From Azosocius aquiferis (GTDB taxonomy: Bacteria > Pseudomonadota > Gammaproteobacteria > UBA6186 > Azoamicaceae): a stretch of DNA of 64,000 nt. This document shows positions 44,780-54,070 of this stretch, piece after piece. The notes beneath the pieces were generated by a model, which worked only from the letters and a program-made list of their open reading frames with translations, was not told the origin of the DNA and did not search any database. The DNA lies in assembly GCA_043390185.1 (NCBI GenBank), contig DAWERO010000001.1, forward strand, positions 124,001-188,000, given 5' to 3'. A program made the translations under genes and the position numbers. Every line of letters begins with the position of its first letter. The first letter of the stretch is position 1.

Positions 44780-46027
44780 ATTTTTTTGTTTTATTAGTAT
44801 ATATTCTAATAATGGTTTAATAGTTAAACCTTGTATAATTATTGAAAATATAACTACAAAATATGTTATTGTTATTATTATATTATAATTATATATATCT
44901 TTTATACTTAATGCTAAAGCAATTGATATACCTCCTCTTAATCCTCCCCAAGTCATCACAATAATTGTATCATGTTTAAATTTTTTAAAATTTGATAACA
45001 TTGTTATTGGAATAATTACACTTATCCATCGAGAAAGTAATGTAATTAATATTATTAAAATTGATAATATGAAAATTTTATAATTAAAAGAAATTTCTAT
45101 AAATTCAATTCCTATTAATACAAATAAAATTGTATTTAAAATTTCATCTAATAATTCCCAAAAAGAATAAAATCTGATTTGTGTTTCTTTGTTCATATTT
45201 CCTTTTTTAATTGAATTTCCTATTATTAATCCAGATATAACCATAACAATTGGTCCACAAGTTTGTATTTCATTAGATAAAGTATAACCTCCAGTAACAA
45301 TAGATAATGTAATTATAATTGCAATTTCATAATCATCTATATTTTTTAAAAATTTTGAACAAATTAATCCTAAAATTAATCCTAAAAATATTCCACCTAA
45401 GGATTGTTGTAAAAAAAAAATTATTATATCTAAATTAAAAAATATATTTTTTGTATTATTATATGTTAAAGAACATGCAATAAAAAATAATACAACAGCC
45501 ATAGCATCATTAAATAAAGCTTCTCCAGTTATTTTTAATTCTAATGTTTTTGGAACTTTAATTATTTTTAAAATTCCTAATACTGCAATTGGATCTGTTG
45601 GAGATATAAGTGCTCCAAAAATTAAACAAGTTGAAAAAGATAAATTTATATCAAAATATTTTGTTAAAATATATGTTAAATAAGCTATTATTGTTGTTGA
45701 TATTATTACACTTATTGTAGCTAAAGAAATAATTATTAATTTTTGTTTTTTTAAATCCATTACATTAATGTGTAATGCTCCTGCAAATAATAAAAAACTT
45801 AACATTCCATGTAAAAATGTATAATCAAAATTTATATTCAATAAAAAATTATTTATAAAGATTTCTATTTCTTTATTTAAATATTTACCTATAGTTAAAA
45901 TTAACATTAAGAATAATGTTACTAAAGTTATACCTATTGATTTAGGAAGTTTGATATATTTATAATTTACATAACTTACTAGAGCAGTTAATGAAAATAA
46001 CATACCTATTATAGAATGACAATTCAT
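44759..46027 (-). CDS. nhaP: Na+/H+ antiporter, CPA1/NhaP family
   Basis: 422 residues, about 12 membrane helices, with the CPA1 hallmarks S-P-T-D-P-I-A-V-L-G-I near 145-155 and G-E-A-L-F-N-D-A-M-A-V-V-L near 172-184 (the N-D motif of electroneutral exchangers). It probably exchanges internal Na+ or K+ for H+. The end of the gene (T-P-stop) lies inside the tlcA terminator hairpin. Its start at 46027 is divergent from nhaD, with about 308 non-coding bases between the two. Confidence 0.88.
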   Translation of the reverse strand: MNCHSIIGMLFSLTALVSYVNYKYIKLPKSIGITLVTLFLMLILTIGKYLNKEIEIFINNFLLNINFDYTFLHGMLSFLLFAGALHINVMDLKKQKLIIISLATISVIISTTIIAYLTYILTKYFDINLSFSTCLIFGALISPTDPIAVLGILKIIKVPKTLELKITGEALFNDAMAVVLFFIACSLTYNNTKNIFFNLDIIIFFLQQSLGGIFLGLILGLICSKFLKNIDDYEIAIIITLSIVTGGYTLSNEIQTCGPIVMVISGLIIGNSIKKGNMNKETQIRFYSFWELLDEILNTILFVLIGIEFIEISFNYKIFILSILIILITLLSRWISVIIPITMLSNFKKFKHDTIIVMTWGGLRGGISIALALSIKDIYNYNIIITITYFVVIFSIIIQGLTIKPLLEYILIKQKNIKKNTP

Positions 46028-46335
46028 TAATATTATCCTTAATGTTTTATATTTTATTATTATATATCGTATTTATTTCATACAATACAATTTTAAAAAA
46101 CAAATTTTTTTTATCTAAATTAATTATCATGTATATAATATATAATAGAATGAATTAAATAATATTTTAATTTAAAAAAAAAATTTATAATTTGATATTT
46201 GATCATAATTATTCTTTTTTTTAAACTTGAAATTAAAAACAAATTTTGATATAATTTATTAAATAATGTAGATATATTATATCTAATATGTTTTTTATTT
46301 TTATAAAAAAAAAAATTAATATTTTTGGAAAATTA
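46028..46335. other. Divergent intergenic region nhaP/nhaD
   Basis: About 308 bases without a supported gene. On the plus strand it holds a well-spaced sigma70-type promoter at 46227-46255 (listed separately). The left half should contain the nhaP promoter, but I see no clear hexamer pair there. No RNA gene or repeat is recognised. Confidence 0.5.
46227..46255 (+). promoter_or_regulatory. Sigma70-type promoter for nhaD
   Basis: TTGAAA (46227-46232), a 17-base spacer and TATAAT (46250-46255), with TG at -15/-14 position giving an extended -10. The -35 differs from consensus at one base, the -10 is perfect and the spacing ideal. Transcription would begin near 46262, about 74 bases before the ATG at 46336. 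Confidence 0.65.
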
Positions 46336-47664
46336 ATGAATATTATATTAGAAAATAATAATGCAATTTTATCTTATCTTTCATTAATAATTTTTATTAT
46401 ATCTTATATTTTAGTGATTTGTGAAAATTTTTTATCTTTAAAAAAATGTATATTCGTTATTTTTGCTTCTGGTTTAATATGGTTTATAATTGGTATTATG
46501 TCTTTTGATAATAATAATGAAATTTTAATAATGAAAAATGCAATTATTCATTATTTTTATACTTATATTAATTTATTTTTGTTTTTATTAATTTCAATGA
46601 TTTATATAAATGTATTAAAAGAAAGAAATTTTTTTTTAATTATAAGTAAATGGGTAATTAAAAAAAAAATTAATTCTAAAAAATTATTTTTGTTAATTGG
46701 ATTTTTTTCTTTTTTTTTATCTCCTATAATAGATAATTTAACTACAGCTTTAATAGCTTCTTCTATAATAATATCTATAGATGAAAAAAATAATAAATTT
46801 ATTAATTTGTGTTGTATTAATATTGTTATAGCTTCTAACGCCGGAGGTGCTTTTAGCCCATTTGGAGATATTACTACTTTAATGGTTTGGCAATACGGAA
46901 TTTTAAATTTTATAGATTTTTTCAAAATTTTAATTCCTTCTTTTTTCAGTTTTTTAATACCATGTTTAATAATTTATTTATTTGTTGATAAAAAAAATTT
47001 TATTGTAAATAATATTGATATTGTTGATAATATTAAATTTGGAAGTAAGAGAATAATTTGCTTATTTATATTAACAATTATTATAACTATATTTTTTGAA
47101 CATTATTTATCTTTACCTGCTTCTATGGGGATGATGACAGGTTTTGTATTTTTATGTTTTTTTGGGTTATATATAAAAAATAAAGAAAAAAATAAAAATA
47201 ATGAATCATTTGATATATTTAAAAATTTTGAAAAAATAGAATGGGATACGTTATTATTTTTTTATGGTATAATAATGGTAATAGGTGGATTAGCTACATT
47301 GGGTTATTTAAAAAATTTATCTTTTTTTTTATATGAAAAAAATTTTCTAGAAATAGATAAAGATTTAAATATAACTTTTTCAAATATAATAATTGGTATT
47401 TTATCTGCTTTTATAGATAATATTCCAGTTATGTTTTCTATATTAACAATGAATCCAGAAATGTCAAAATTTCAGTGGTTATTAGTTACATTAACTACTG
47501 GTATTGGTGGTAGTTTATTATCTATAGGTTCTGCAGCTGGTGTAGCATTAATGGGTTATAATAGAGGAATTTATACTTTTATTAGCCATTTGAAATGGTC
47601 TTGGGTAATTATAATAGGATATTTTTTGGGAATTTATTTTCATATAATTATTAATAAATTTTGA
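46336..47664 (+). CDS. nhaD: Na+/H+ antiporter, NhaD family
   Basis: Ion-transporter-superfamily carrier with about 11-12 helices. The NhaD signature S-P-I-I-D-N-L-T-T-A-L near 130-140 and A-G-G-A-F-S-P-F-G-D-I-T-T-L-M-V-W near 170-187 are clear, and the second half repeats the pattern A-F-I-D-N-I-P-V-M and G-S-L-L-S-I-G-S-A-A-G-V. ATG 46336 (442 residues) is preferred because a GGAA ribosome-binding site lies at 46327-46330; the in-frame ATG at 46288 would add a Lys-rich 16-residue head. It stops with TGA. yqhA-like follows 56 bases later. Confidence 0.92.
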   Translation: MNIILENNNAILSYLSLIIFIISYILVICENFLSLKKCIFVIFASGLIWFIIGIMSFDNNNEILIMKNAIIHYFYTYINLFLFLLISMIYINVLKERNFFLIISKWVIKKKINSKKLFLLIGFFSFFLSPIIDNLTTALIASSIIISIDEKNNKFINLCCINIVIASNAGGAFSPFGDITTLMVWQYGILNFIDFFKILIPSFFSFLIPCLIIYLFVDKKNFIVNNIDIVDNIKFGSKRIICLFILTIIITIFFEHYLSLPASMGMMTGFVFLCFFGLYIKNKEKNKNNESFDIFKNFEKIEWDTLLFFYGIIMVIGGLATLGYLKNLSFFLYEKNFLEIDKDLNITFSNIIIGILSAFIDNIPVMFSILTMNPEMSKFQWLLVTLTTGIGGSLLSIGSAAGVALMGYNRGIYTFISHLKWSWVIIIGYFLGIYFHIIINKF

Positions 47665-47720
47665 AAAAAAATTTTTTTTATTATATTATATTATATTTAA
47701 ATAATAAATAAGGTTTTTAT

Positions 47721-48230
47721 ATGAATAATTTTTATAAATTATTTCAAAAATTATTGTGGAACAGTAGATTAATAATAATTGTTGCAGTACTAACTGGTAT
47801 TTTATCAACATTTATAATGATAATTATTGGCACATATGAAGCATATGAAGGAGTACTTGAATTAATTAATATTTTTAATTATTCTGATTTTTCATTAAGA
47901 AGTCATTATATTATAGAACATATAGTTAATTCAGTAGATATTTATTTAATAGCTACTGTATTGTTGATTTTTAGTATTGGGTTATATGAATTATTTATAG
48001 CTAAACTAGATGATGATGAAATAAACATAAAAAGAAGTGGTGTATTAGTTATAAAAAATTTAGAACAATTGAAAAGTAAATTAGCACAAACTATAATAAT
48101 GATATTAATAGTTAATTTTTTTCAAAAAGCAACAAAAATATCATATAATAATTCATTAGAATTATTATTTTTAGGATGTAGTATATTTTTAATAGCTATA
48201 GCTGTTTATTTTACTCATTATAAAGAATAA
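47721..48230 (+). CDS. UPF0114/YqhA-family membrane protein
   Basis: 169 residues with four predicted membrane helices. It matches the UPF0114 pattern: an opening W-N-S-R-L-I-I-I-V-A-V-L, the central V-D-I-Y-L-I-A-T-V-L-L-I-F-S-I-G-L-Y-E-L-F-I near 75-96, and a L-K-S-K-L-A-Q-T-I-I-M-I-L segment near 115-128. The family is widespread, of unknown role; a YqhA homologue in reduced genomes next to ion carriers is suggestive of channel-like or membrane-stress function (inference). It starts after an AAGG site. Its stop is one base from the convergent pyrG stop. Confidence 0.85.
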   Translation: MNNFYKLFQKLLWNSRLIIIVAVLTGILSTFIMIIIGTYEAYEGVLELINIFNYSDFSLRSHYIIEHIVNSVDIYLIATVLLIFSIGLYELFIAKLDDDEINIKRSGVLVIKNLEQLKSKLAQTIIMILIVNFFQKATKISYNNSLELLFLGCSIFLIAIAVYFTHYKE

Positions 48231-48231
48231 A

Positions 48232-49869
48232 TTATAAATTTTTTTTATTTTCTTTATATTTTAATGAAGATAAAATAAAATTATTGAATATTGGATGTCC
48301 TGATTCTGGATTAGAATTAAATTCTGGATGAAATTGACAACAAATATACCAAAAATGTTCATTTAATTCTATTGTTTCAACTAAATTTAAATTTTTTGAC
48401 CATCCTGATATTTTAATTCCTAATTTTTCTAAATCAGGAATTAATATATTATTAACTTCATATCTGTGTCTATGTCTTTCATTTATTATTTTTTTATTAT
48501 ATATATTATATATTTTTGTTTTTGGTATTAAAAAACATGTATGATTTCCTAATCTCATTGTTTCAGAAATATTTTTTTCATATTTTTTATGTTTATATTT
48601 GTTATTTTTCAATAACCATTCTTTTATTAAAGCTATTATTGGATAATTTGTTCTTTTTTTTATTTCTGTACTATTTGCATTTATAATTCCTCCAATATTT
48701 CTAGAATATTCAATAATTGCCATTTGTAATCCTAAACATATTCCTAAAAATGGAATATTATTTTTTCTAGAATAATATGAAGATACTATTTTTCCATTTA
48801 TACCTCTTTTTCCAAACCCTCCAGGAATTAATATTCCATGTAAATCTTTAAAAATTTCAAAATTTGTATAATTAATTTTTTCTGAATTTATATATTTTAT
48901 TTTTATTTTCACATCATTTTGTAAACCAGCATGATATAAAGATTCAGATAACGATTTATAAGAATCACATAATTTTATATATTTTCCTACTATTCCAATT
49001 ATTAAAATTTTTTTATTATTATTATATTTATTTGAAATATTTTTCCATTTAAATAAATTTATTTTTTCGTATTTTAAATCTAATTTATCAAGTATTTTCT
49101 TATCTAATCCTTCCTTATGAAAAAAAATAGGTAATTGGTAAATATTAGAAACTTCCTTCCCCCAAAAAACAGAATTTTTTTCAACATTTGTAAACATAGC
49201 TATTTTTTCTTTTATTTTAGAAGATATATGATAATTTGATCTACATATCAAAATATCTGGTTGTATACCTATTGATCGTAATTCTTTTACAGAATGTTGA
49301 GTTGGTTTAGTTTTTAGCTCTTTTATAGATTTTAACCATGGAATTAAAGTTAAATGTAAAAAAAGAGTATTTTTATTACCATGTTTAATTCTCAATTGTC
49401 TTATTGCTTCAAGAAATGGTAAAGACTCTATATCTCCTACGGTTCCACCAATTTCAATTATAGAAATATCAAAATCTTTACTGGCTCTATATATTTTTTT
49501 TTTAATTTCATCCGTTATATGAGGTATTACTTGTATAGTGGCTCCTAAATAAGTTCCTGATCTTTCTTTTGATATTACATTATGATATATTTGTCCAGCT
49601 GTGATATGATTATATTTATTCATTTTTGTTGTTATAAATCTTTCGTAATGGCCAAGATCTAAATCTGTTTCAGAACCATCATTAGTTACATATACTTCAC
49701 CATGTTGAAAAGGACTCATTGTTCCAGAATTTATATTTATATAGGGATCTAATTTTAAAATTGTTATTTTTATTTTTCTTAATTCTAAAATCGAACCCAA
49801 AACAGAAGACGTTAATCCTTTACCTAAAGAAGATACAACCCCTCCAGTGACAAAAATATATTTACTCAT
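48232..49869 (-). CDS. pyrG: CTP synthase
   Basis: Makes CTP from UTP, ATP and glutamine. The N-terminal synthase domain opens with F-V-T-G-G-V-V-S-S-L-G-K-G near residues 6-18. The C-terminal glutamine amidotransferase has the nucleophile in G-I-C-L-G-L-Q and the His/Glu pair in C-Q-F-H-P-E-F. Length 545 equals E. coli. Its presence says CTP is made internally from UTP; with ndk dead and a nucleotide carrier present, UTP or UMP-level supply must come from outside or from kinases elsewhere. Regular start ATG at 49869. Confidence 0.98.
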   Translation of the reverse strand: MSKYIFVTGGVVSSLGKGLTSSVLGSILELRKIKITILKLDPYININSGTMSPFQHGEVYVTNDGSETDLDLGHYERFITTKMNKYNHITAGQIYHNVISKERSGTYLGATIQVIPHITDEIKKKIYRASKDFDISIIEIGGTVGDIESLPFLEAIRQLRIKHGNKNTLFLHLTLIPWLKSIKELKTKPTQHSVKELRSIGIQPDILICRSNYHISSKIKEKIAMFTNVEKNSVFWGKEVSNIYQLPIFFHKEGLDKKILDKLDLKYEKINLFKWKNISNKYNNNKKILIIGIVGKYIKLCDSYKSLSESLYHAGLQNDVKIKIKYINSEKINYTNFEIFKDLHGILIPGGFGKRGINGKIVSSYYSRKNNIPFLGICLGLQMAIIEYSRNIGGIINANSTEIKKRTNYPIIALIKEWLLKNNKYKHKKYEKNISETMRLGNHTCFLIPKTKIYNIYNKKIINERHRHRYEVNNILIPDLEKLGIKISGWSKNLNLVETIELNEHFWYICCQFHPEFNSNPESGHPIFNNFILSSLKYKENKKNL

Positions 49870-49909
49870 TTGTACTTACCTTAATAAATTCTAAAATACA
49901 ATATAATTT

Positions 49910-50503
49910 TTAGTGAAAAGGATCTAATCCTAAATGATGCTCAGTTATATCTTCTATTTTTTTAATTTCTGGAAATTTAGCTTTTATTATTTTTTCTATA
50001 CCTTGAGTTAATGTAATATCAACCATTCCACAACCATAACAATTTCCTCCAAATTTTATTAACAAAATTCCATTATCTTGTAAATTAATTACTTCAACAG
50101 TACCTCCATGAGAAAATAGCATTTTGGCTATTTCTGTATCAAAAACATATCTAACTTGTTCTAATTTTGTTTTATTATTTAATAATATATTTTTTTTTAT
50201 ATTTGGAGACTTTATAGATAATTTTTTTTTATTATTTTTTATTTCATAATCTATAATAGAATCTTTTAATGCATCTATAGAATTATTTTCTATAAATAAT
50301 ATAAAATTTTCATAATTTATTTGAAAATCATTTTTTAATTCTTCACCTGAATAACAATATATTAAATTAACTTCTGCTTTTATTGTATATGGATATTTTA
50401 CAAATATTCTTAAGTTTATTTTATTTTTACTATATTTTTTTAAAATTATATTTATATAATCTAAAGCATCATTTGTTATTTTTATTAAATTTTCATTATA
50501 CAT
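49910..50503 (-). CDS. nfuA: Fe-S biogenesis protein NfuA
   Basis: Carries and inserts [4Fe-4S] clusters. 197 residues: an N-terminal degenerate A-type domain (about 1-100) and a C-terminal Nfu domain with C155-Y-G-C158 in G-G-N-C-Y-G-C-G-M-V-D, then T-E-H-H near the end as in E. coli NfuA (191). Together with GrxD it suggests that iron-sulfur enzymes such as HemN and RlmN are served by a retained maturation system. It lies 40 bases upstream of pyrG on the same strand. Confidence 0.95.
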   Translation of the reverse strand: MYNENLIKITNDALDYINIILKKYSKNKINLRIFVKYPYTIKAEVNLIYCYSGEELKNDFQINYENFILFIENNSIDALKDSIIDYEIKNNKKKLSIKSPNIKKNILLNNKTKLEQVRYVFDTEIAKMLFSHGGTVEVINLQDNGILLIKFGGNCYGCGMVDITLTQGIEKIIKAKFPEIKKIEDITEHHLGLDPFH

Positions 50504-50541
50504 TTTATTCTCAAATTTAAGTTAAAATAAATTTATATTAA

Positions 50542-51756
50542 TTATTTTATATAAAAAATTTTTTTAAAAGAAATTTCATTAAAAATTAATAATATCATAA
50601 AAAAAGCTACAATTAAACATAAAATCAGAATATAAAATCCATTATTAAAATTTTCGTTTGATTTAATTAAATATCCAAATATAGGTTGAAAAATAGCTCC
50701 ACTTATAACAATTAACATTGATGAAAGAGAATTAGAAGAAGCTATAGTGTTTATATCATTATTTTCTATAATTATTGGATAAGCTATTATTTGAGTACTA
50801 GAAGATATTCCTATAATAAAAAATATTATTAATAATAAAAAAAAATTAAAATTATGTACATTTATTAATAAAAAAATATTAACTATACACAAAAAAATAC
50901 CTAATATCATAATAATAATACGATTTTTTTTTTTAAAAGAAAATTTTCCTATTATTAAAGCCCCAATTAACATTCCTAAATATATCATTGTTGTAATAAT
51001 TGAAGCTTCATAATGAGATAAAAAATATATTTTAACTAAATATATATTTCCATATAAAGCACCCAATAAAAATATTGGTAAATTTAATAAAGATATATAT
51101 ATTCCACAATACCAATTTTTATTATTTTTTATAATTTTTTTAAAAGAAAAAAAAAAAGAATTTTCATTTTTATAAAATTTAATATTAGGAGAATCATAAA
51201 CAAATAAATAAACCAATAAATACAAAAAAAAACCTATAAATATATTTATATATGCAGAATTTAAATATCCTATTTTTTCTATTAAATAGCTAAATGGAGC
51301 TTGTGATAAAATTCCTCCAAACATTCCAATAGATACAATAATACTTGTTATTTTAGGCATTTCATTTATTTTAAACCATTGAGAACATAATTTTAAAGTA
51401 CTTAAAAAACATATACCACCTCCAGTCATCCCTACAATTAATCTTCCGATATAAGAAAAATATATATTACTTGAAAAAAAAAAAATCCATGTGCCAAAAA
51501 TAGAAAACAATAAAGAAAATAATATAAGATTTTTAGTTGAATATTTGTCTAATAATAATCCAGCTGGGATTAAAAATATCAAATTTCCATAAAAATACAT
51601 AGAAGAAAATATACCTAATTCTTTAATTGTACAAAAAAATTTTTTCATTAATTCTGTATCTAAGCTACTAAACATATTTATTTGAAAAAATTCAAAACTA
51701 AAAAAAAAAGAAACAATAATACACATTATCATTGGTTTTTTTAATTTTATAATCAT
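50542..51756 (-). CDS. Major facilitator superfamily transporter
   Basis: 404 residues with 12 membrane helices. The MFS A-motif region reads G-L-L-L-D-K-Y-S-T-K after helix 2, and G-R-L-I-V-G-M-T-G-G-G follows in helix 4. It resembles organic-acid/phosphate-ester type carriers of Legionella-like intracellular bacteria, but substrate is unknown. The start is fixed at ATG 51756, with AGGAAA 9-14 bases upstream; the frame stays open further into three tRNA genes, and that extension is not real. It lies 25 bases downstream of tRNA-Leu(UAA), on the same strand. Confidence 0.88.
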   Translation of the reverse strand: MIIKLKKPMIMCIIVSFFFSFEFFQINMFSSLDTELMKKFFCTIKELGIFSSMYFYGNLIFLIPAGLLLDKYSTKNLILFSLLFSIFGTWIFFFSSNIYFSYIGRLIVGMTGGGICFLSTLKLCSQWFKINEMPKITSIIVSIGMFGGILSQAPFSYLIEKIGYLNSAYINIFIGFFLYLLVYLFVYDSPNIKFYKNENSFFFSFKKIIKNNKNWYCGIYISLLNLPIFLLGALYGNIYLVKIYFLSHYEASIITTMIYLGMLIGALIIGKFSFKKKNRIIIMILGIFLCIVNIFLLINVHNFNFFLLLIIFFIIGISSSTQIIAYPIIIENNDINTIASSNSLSSMLIVISGAIFQPIFGYLIKSNENFNNGFYILILCLIVAFFMILLIFNEISFKKIFYIK

Positions 51757-51781
51757 TAAAATATTTCCTGATTTTAAAATT

Positions 51782-51866
51782 TGCCCAAGGCCGGAATCGA
51801 ACCGGCATGAAGTATAACTTCGAGGGATTTTAAGTCCCTTGCGTCTACCAATTTCGCCACTTGGGC
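51782..51866 (-). tRNA. tRNA-Leu(UAA)
   Basis: Class II tRNA on the minus strand. The acceptor GCCCAAG (51866-51860) pairs with CTTGGGC (51789-51783), discriminator A at 51782. The anticodon stem AGGGA/TCCCT encloses loop CTTAAAA, anticodon TAA. It has a variable arm and the T arm CCGG-TTCGATT-CCGG. CCA is not encoded. Last gene of the Gly-Cys-Leu trio, as E. coli leuZ. Confidence 0.97.
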
Positions 51867-51881
51867 TTTTAAAAAATAACA

Positions 51882-51952
51882 AGGCTGAAGCCGGAATCGA
51901 ACCGGCCTTGTTGGCTTTGCAGGCCAAAACATAACCAATCTGTCATTCAGCC
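51882..51952 (-). tRNA. tRNA-Cys(GCA)
   Basis: 71-base cloverleaf on the minus strand. The acceptor GGCTGAA (51952-51946) pairs with TTCAGCC (51889-51883), and the discriminator is U, as expected for tRNA-Cys. The anticodon GCA lies in loop CTGCAAA. The T arm is GCCGG-TTCGATT-CCGGC. CCA is not encoded. Middle gene of the pgsA-linked trio, as E. coli cysT. Confidence 0.97.
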
Positions 51953-51960
51953 AAAAAAAA

Positions 51961-52032
51961 AGCGGGAAACGAGATTCGAACTCGCGGCCCTAACCTTGGC
52001 AAGGTTATGCTCTACCACTGAGCTATCCCCGC
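51961..52032 (-). tRNA. tRNA-Gly(GCC)
   Basis: 72-base cloverleaf on the minus strand. The acceptor GCGGGGA (52032-52026) pairs with TTCCCGC (one G-U), discriminator U. The anticodon stem AACCT/AGGTT encloses loop TGCCAAG-type with anticodon GCC. The T arm is GCGAG-TTCGAAT-CTCGT. It is separated from tRNA-Cys by only eight bases. First gene of the trio after pgsA, as E. coli glyW. Confidence 0.97.
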
Positions 52033-52095
52033 TTATTTATTATTTTACACATATTATAATATTTATGTCAACTATTAAAAATATATATATTTTTT

Positions 52096-52626
52096 TTATT
52101 TAAATAAGAATTTAACATAATGATACAAAGATAATAAAGTAAATAAAAAAGAAATATACAATAAAATTATACCTAATATATTTATATTATTATATAAAGG
52201 TGGAAAGGCAATTAAAAAAGTAATAGATAATAATTGCATATATGTTTTTATTTTTCCATAATCATTAACTTTTATAATATAATTTTTTTTACTATAAAAA
52301 TAAAATCTAAAAAATGATATTATTATTTCTCTTAAAATAATTAATATTATAACAAAAGATATATAAAAATCATTATATATTTCTAAAATTATAATCATTA
52401 ATGAAATTACCAATAATTTATCTGCTAATGGATCTAATAATGACCCCAAAAATGTTTCATTAGAAAATTTTCTAGCAAAATATCCGTCAAAATAATCTGT
52501 AACTGAAGAAAATATAAAAATATAAAAACATATTATAAAATTGTTTATAAAAAAAAAATAATAAAAATATAAAAAAAATGGTATAGAAATTAATCTTATA
52601 CTTGTTAAAATATTAGCTATATTCAT
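52096..52626 (-). CDS. pgsA: CDP-diacylglycerol-glycerol-3-phosphate phosphatidyltransferase
   Basis: Commits CDP-diacylglycerol to phosphatidylglycerol. The CDP-alcohol phosphotransferase motif is complete: D44-x2-D47-G48-x2-A51-R52-x8-G61-x3-D65-x3-D69, with several membrane helices around it; 176 residues against 182 in E. coli. It is followed by tRNA-Gly, tRNA-Cys and tRNA-Leu(UAA), as in E. coli pgsA-glyW-cysT-leuZ. uvrC, its usual upstream neighbour, is replaced by tRNA-Ser(UGA). It implies some membrane lipid head-group synthesis remains. Confidence 0.95.
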   Translation of the reverse strand: MNIANILTSIRLISIPFFLYFYYFFFINNFIICFYIFIFSSVTDYFDGYFARKFSNETFLGSLLDPLADKLLVISLMIIILEIYNDFYISFVIILIILREIIISFFRFYFYSKKNYIIKVNDYGKIKTYMQLLSITFLIAFPPLYNNINILGIILLYISFLFTLLSLYHYVKFLFK

Positions 52627-52648
52627 ATATTTTTCTCTTTAAACATAA

Positions 52649-52734
52649 CGGAGAGACAGGGATTCGAACCCTGGGAAGAAATATTCTTCAACGGTTTTCA
52701 AGACCGTCACATTAAACCACTCTGTCATCTCTCC
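52649..52734 (-). tRNA. tRNA-Ser(UGA)
   Basis: Class II tRNA on the minus strand. The acceptor GGAGAGA (52734-52728) pairs with TCTCTCC, discriminator G at 52649. The anticodon stem ACGGT/ACCGT encloses loop CTTGAAA, anticodon TGA. It has a long variable arm rich in A/T and the T arm CAGGG-TTCGAAT-CCCTG. CCA is not encoded. It lies between serS and pgsA, next to its own synthetase gene. Confidence 0.97.
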
Positions 52735-52798
52735 AAAAAAAAATTCATTTACATAATATTACTTTATAAAAAATAATTTAACAATAAATAAAATGATT

Positions 52799-54055
52799 TT
52801 ATTTGCTAATTATTTTTTGATTATTCATATATTTTTGTAAAACATTTGGTATATATATATTTCCATCTTCAATTTGATAATTTTCTAATATAGCTACTAA
52901 AGCACGTCCAACTGCTATTCCTGAAGCATTTAACATATGAACATATTCTAATTTATCAAAATGTCTATATTTTGTTTTCATTCTTCTTGATTGAAAATCT
53001 TCTGTATTACTACATGAAGCAATTTCTATATATTCTTTATTTCCAGGTAACCAAACTTCTATATCATAAGTTTTTGAAGAACAAAAACCTATATCTTTAT
53101 AAGAAGGAATTGTAATTTTATATGGAAGATCTAATAATTTTAAAACCTCTTCAGAATGCGATGTTATTTCTTCAAGATATGTATATGAATCCTCTTTATT
53201 AACAATATTTATTAATTCTATTTTTTCAAATTGATGCTGGCGTATAATACCTTTTGTATCTCTTCCATAATTTCCAGCTTCCTTTCTAAAACATGTTGTT
53301 TGACAAACTAATTTAATTGGCAAATTATTATAATCCAAAACAGAATTGCTAAATATATTTAATAATGGAACTTCTCCTGTAGGATTTAACCATAAATTAC
53401 TATTATTTACATTAAATTGATCATGTATAAATTTAGGTATTTGTCCTGTACAATATAAAGTATTTCTTTTTATTAAAAAAGGAACATATAATTCTATATA
53501 ATTATGTTTATTTGTATGTAAATCTAACATAAATTGTGATAATGCTCTATGTAAAAGTGCTATTTTATCTTTTAATACCATAAATCTTGATCCAGTTATT
53601 TTAGAAGATAAAGTAAAATCCATGGACTCATTTAAATTATATGCTATTTCATAATGTTTTTTCATTTTAAATGATGTATCTTTTATTTTTCCATGATTTC
53701 TTATAGTAATATTGGTATTTTTTACACTATTATGTAATAAATTTGGAATATTAGATATTAAATCATATATTTCTTTTTGAATTTTTTTTAAAATATTAAT
53801 TTTTTTTTTTAAAATATAATTAATATTATTAATATCATATATTAATAAATCATTTTGTATATTTTTATATTTATTAATTCCAATTAGTTTTGAAATATTA
53901 TTTTTATTTTTTTGTAAATCTTCTGTTTCTAATTGATATATTTTTCTTTTTTTTTCTAAATTATTAAACAATATTATATTAAAATTATATCCTCTTTTTA
54001 TAAAACATTCTTCTAAAAATTTTGAATTTAATCTTAATTTTTTTATATCTATCAT
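52799..54055 (-). CDS. serS: Seryl-tRNA synthetase
   Basis: Class II synthetase; charges tRNA-Ser, two of which are in the window. It has the N-terminal coiled-coil arm (about 30-105) that grips the long variable arm, then T-G-S-R-F, motif 2 around F-R-K-E-A-G-N-Y-G-R-D-T-K-G, and motif 3 N-A-S-G-I-A-V-G-R. Start at ATG 54055 (M-I-D-I-K-K-L-R) matches the family; an in-frame TTG at 54070 is not needed. 418 residues, near the usual 430. Confidence 0.97.
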   Translation of the reverse strand: MIDIKKLRLNSKFLEECFIKRGYNFNIILFNNLEKKRKIYQLETEDLQKNKNNISKLIGINKYKNIQNDLLIYDINNINYILKKKINILKKIQKEIYDLISNIPNLLHNSVKNTNITIRNHGKIKDTSFKMKKHYEIAYNLNESMDFTLSSKITGSRFMVLKDKIALLHRALSQFMLDLHTNKHNYIELYVPFLIKRNTLYCTGQIPKFIHDQFNVNNSNLWLNPTGEVPLLNIFSNSVLDYNNLPIKLVCQTTCFRKEAGNYGRDTKGIIRQHQFEKIELINIVNKEDSYTYLEEITSHSEEVLKLLDLPYKITIPSYKDIGFCSSKTYDIEVWLPGNKEYIEIASCSNTEDFQSRRMKTKYRHFDKLEYVHMLNASGIAVGRALVAILENYQIEDGNIYIPNVLQKYMNNQKIISK

Positions 54056-54070
54056 ATTTTTCACTTTCAA

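Noticed and set aside
51757..51927. N-terminal extension of the MFS carrier through the tRNA cluster
   Set aside because: The frame stays open into tRNA-Leu and tRNA-Cys, but ATG 51756 has a good AGGAAA site and begins the hydrophobic protein; the extension is antisense-free tRNA sequence, not protein.
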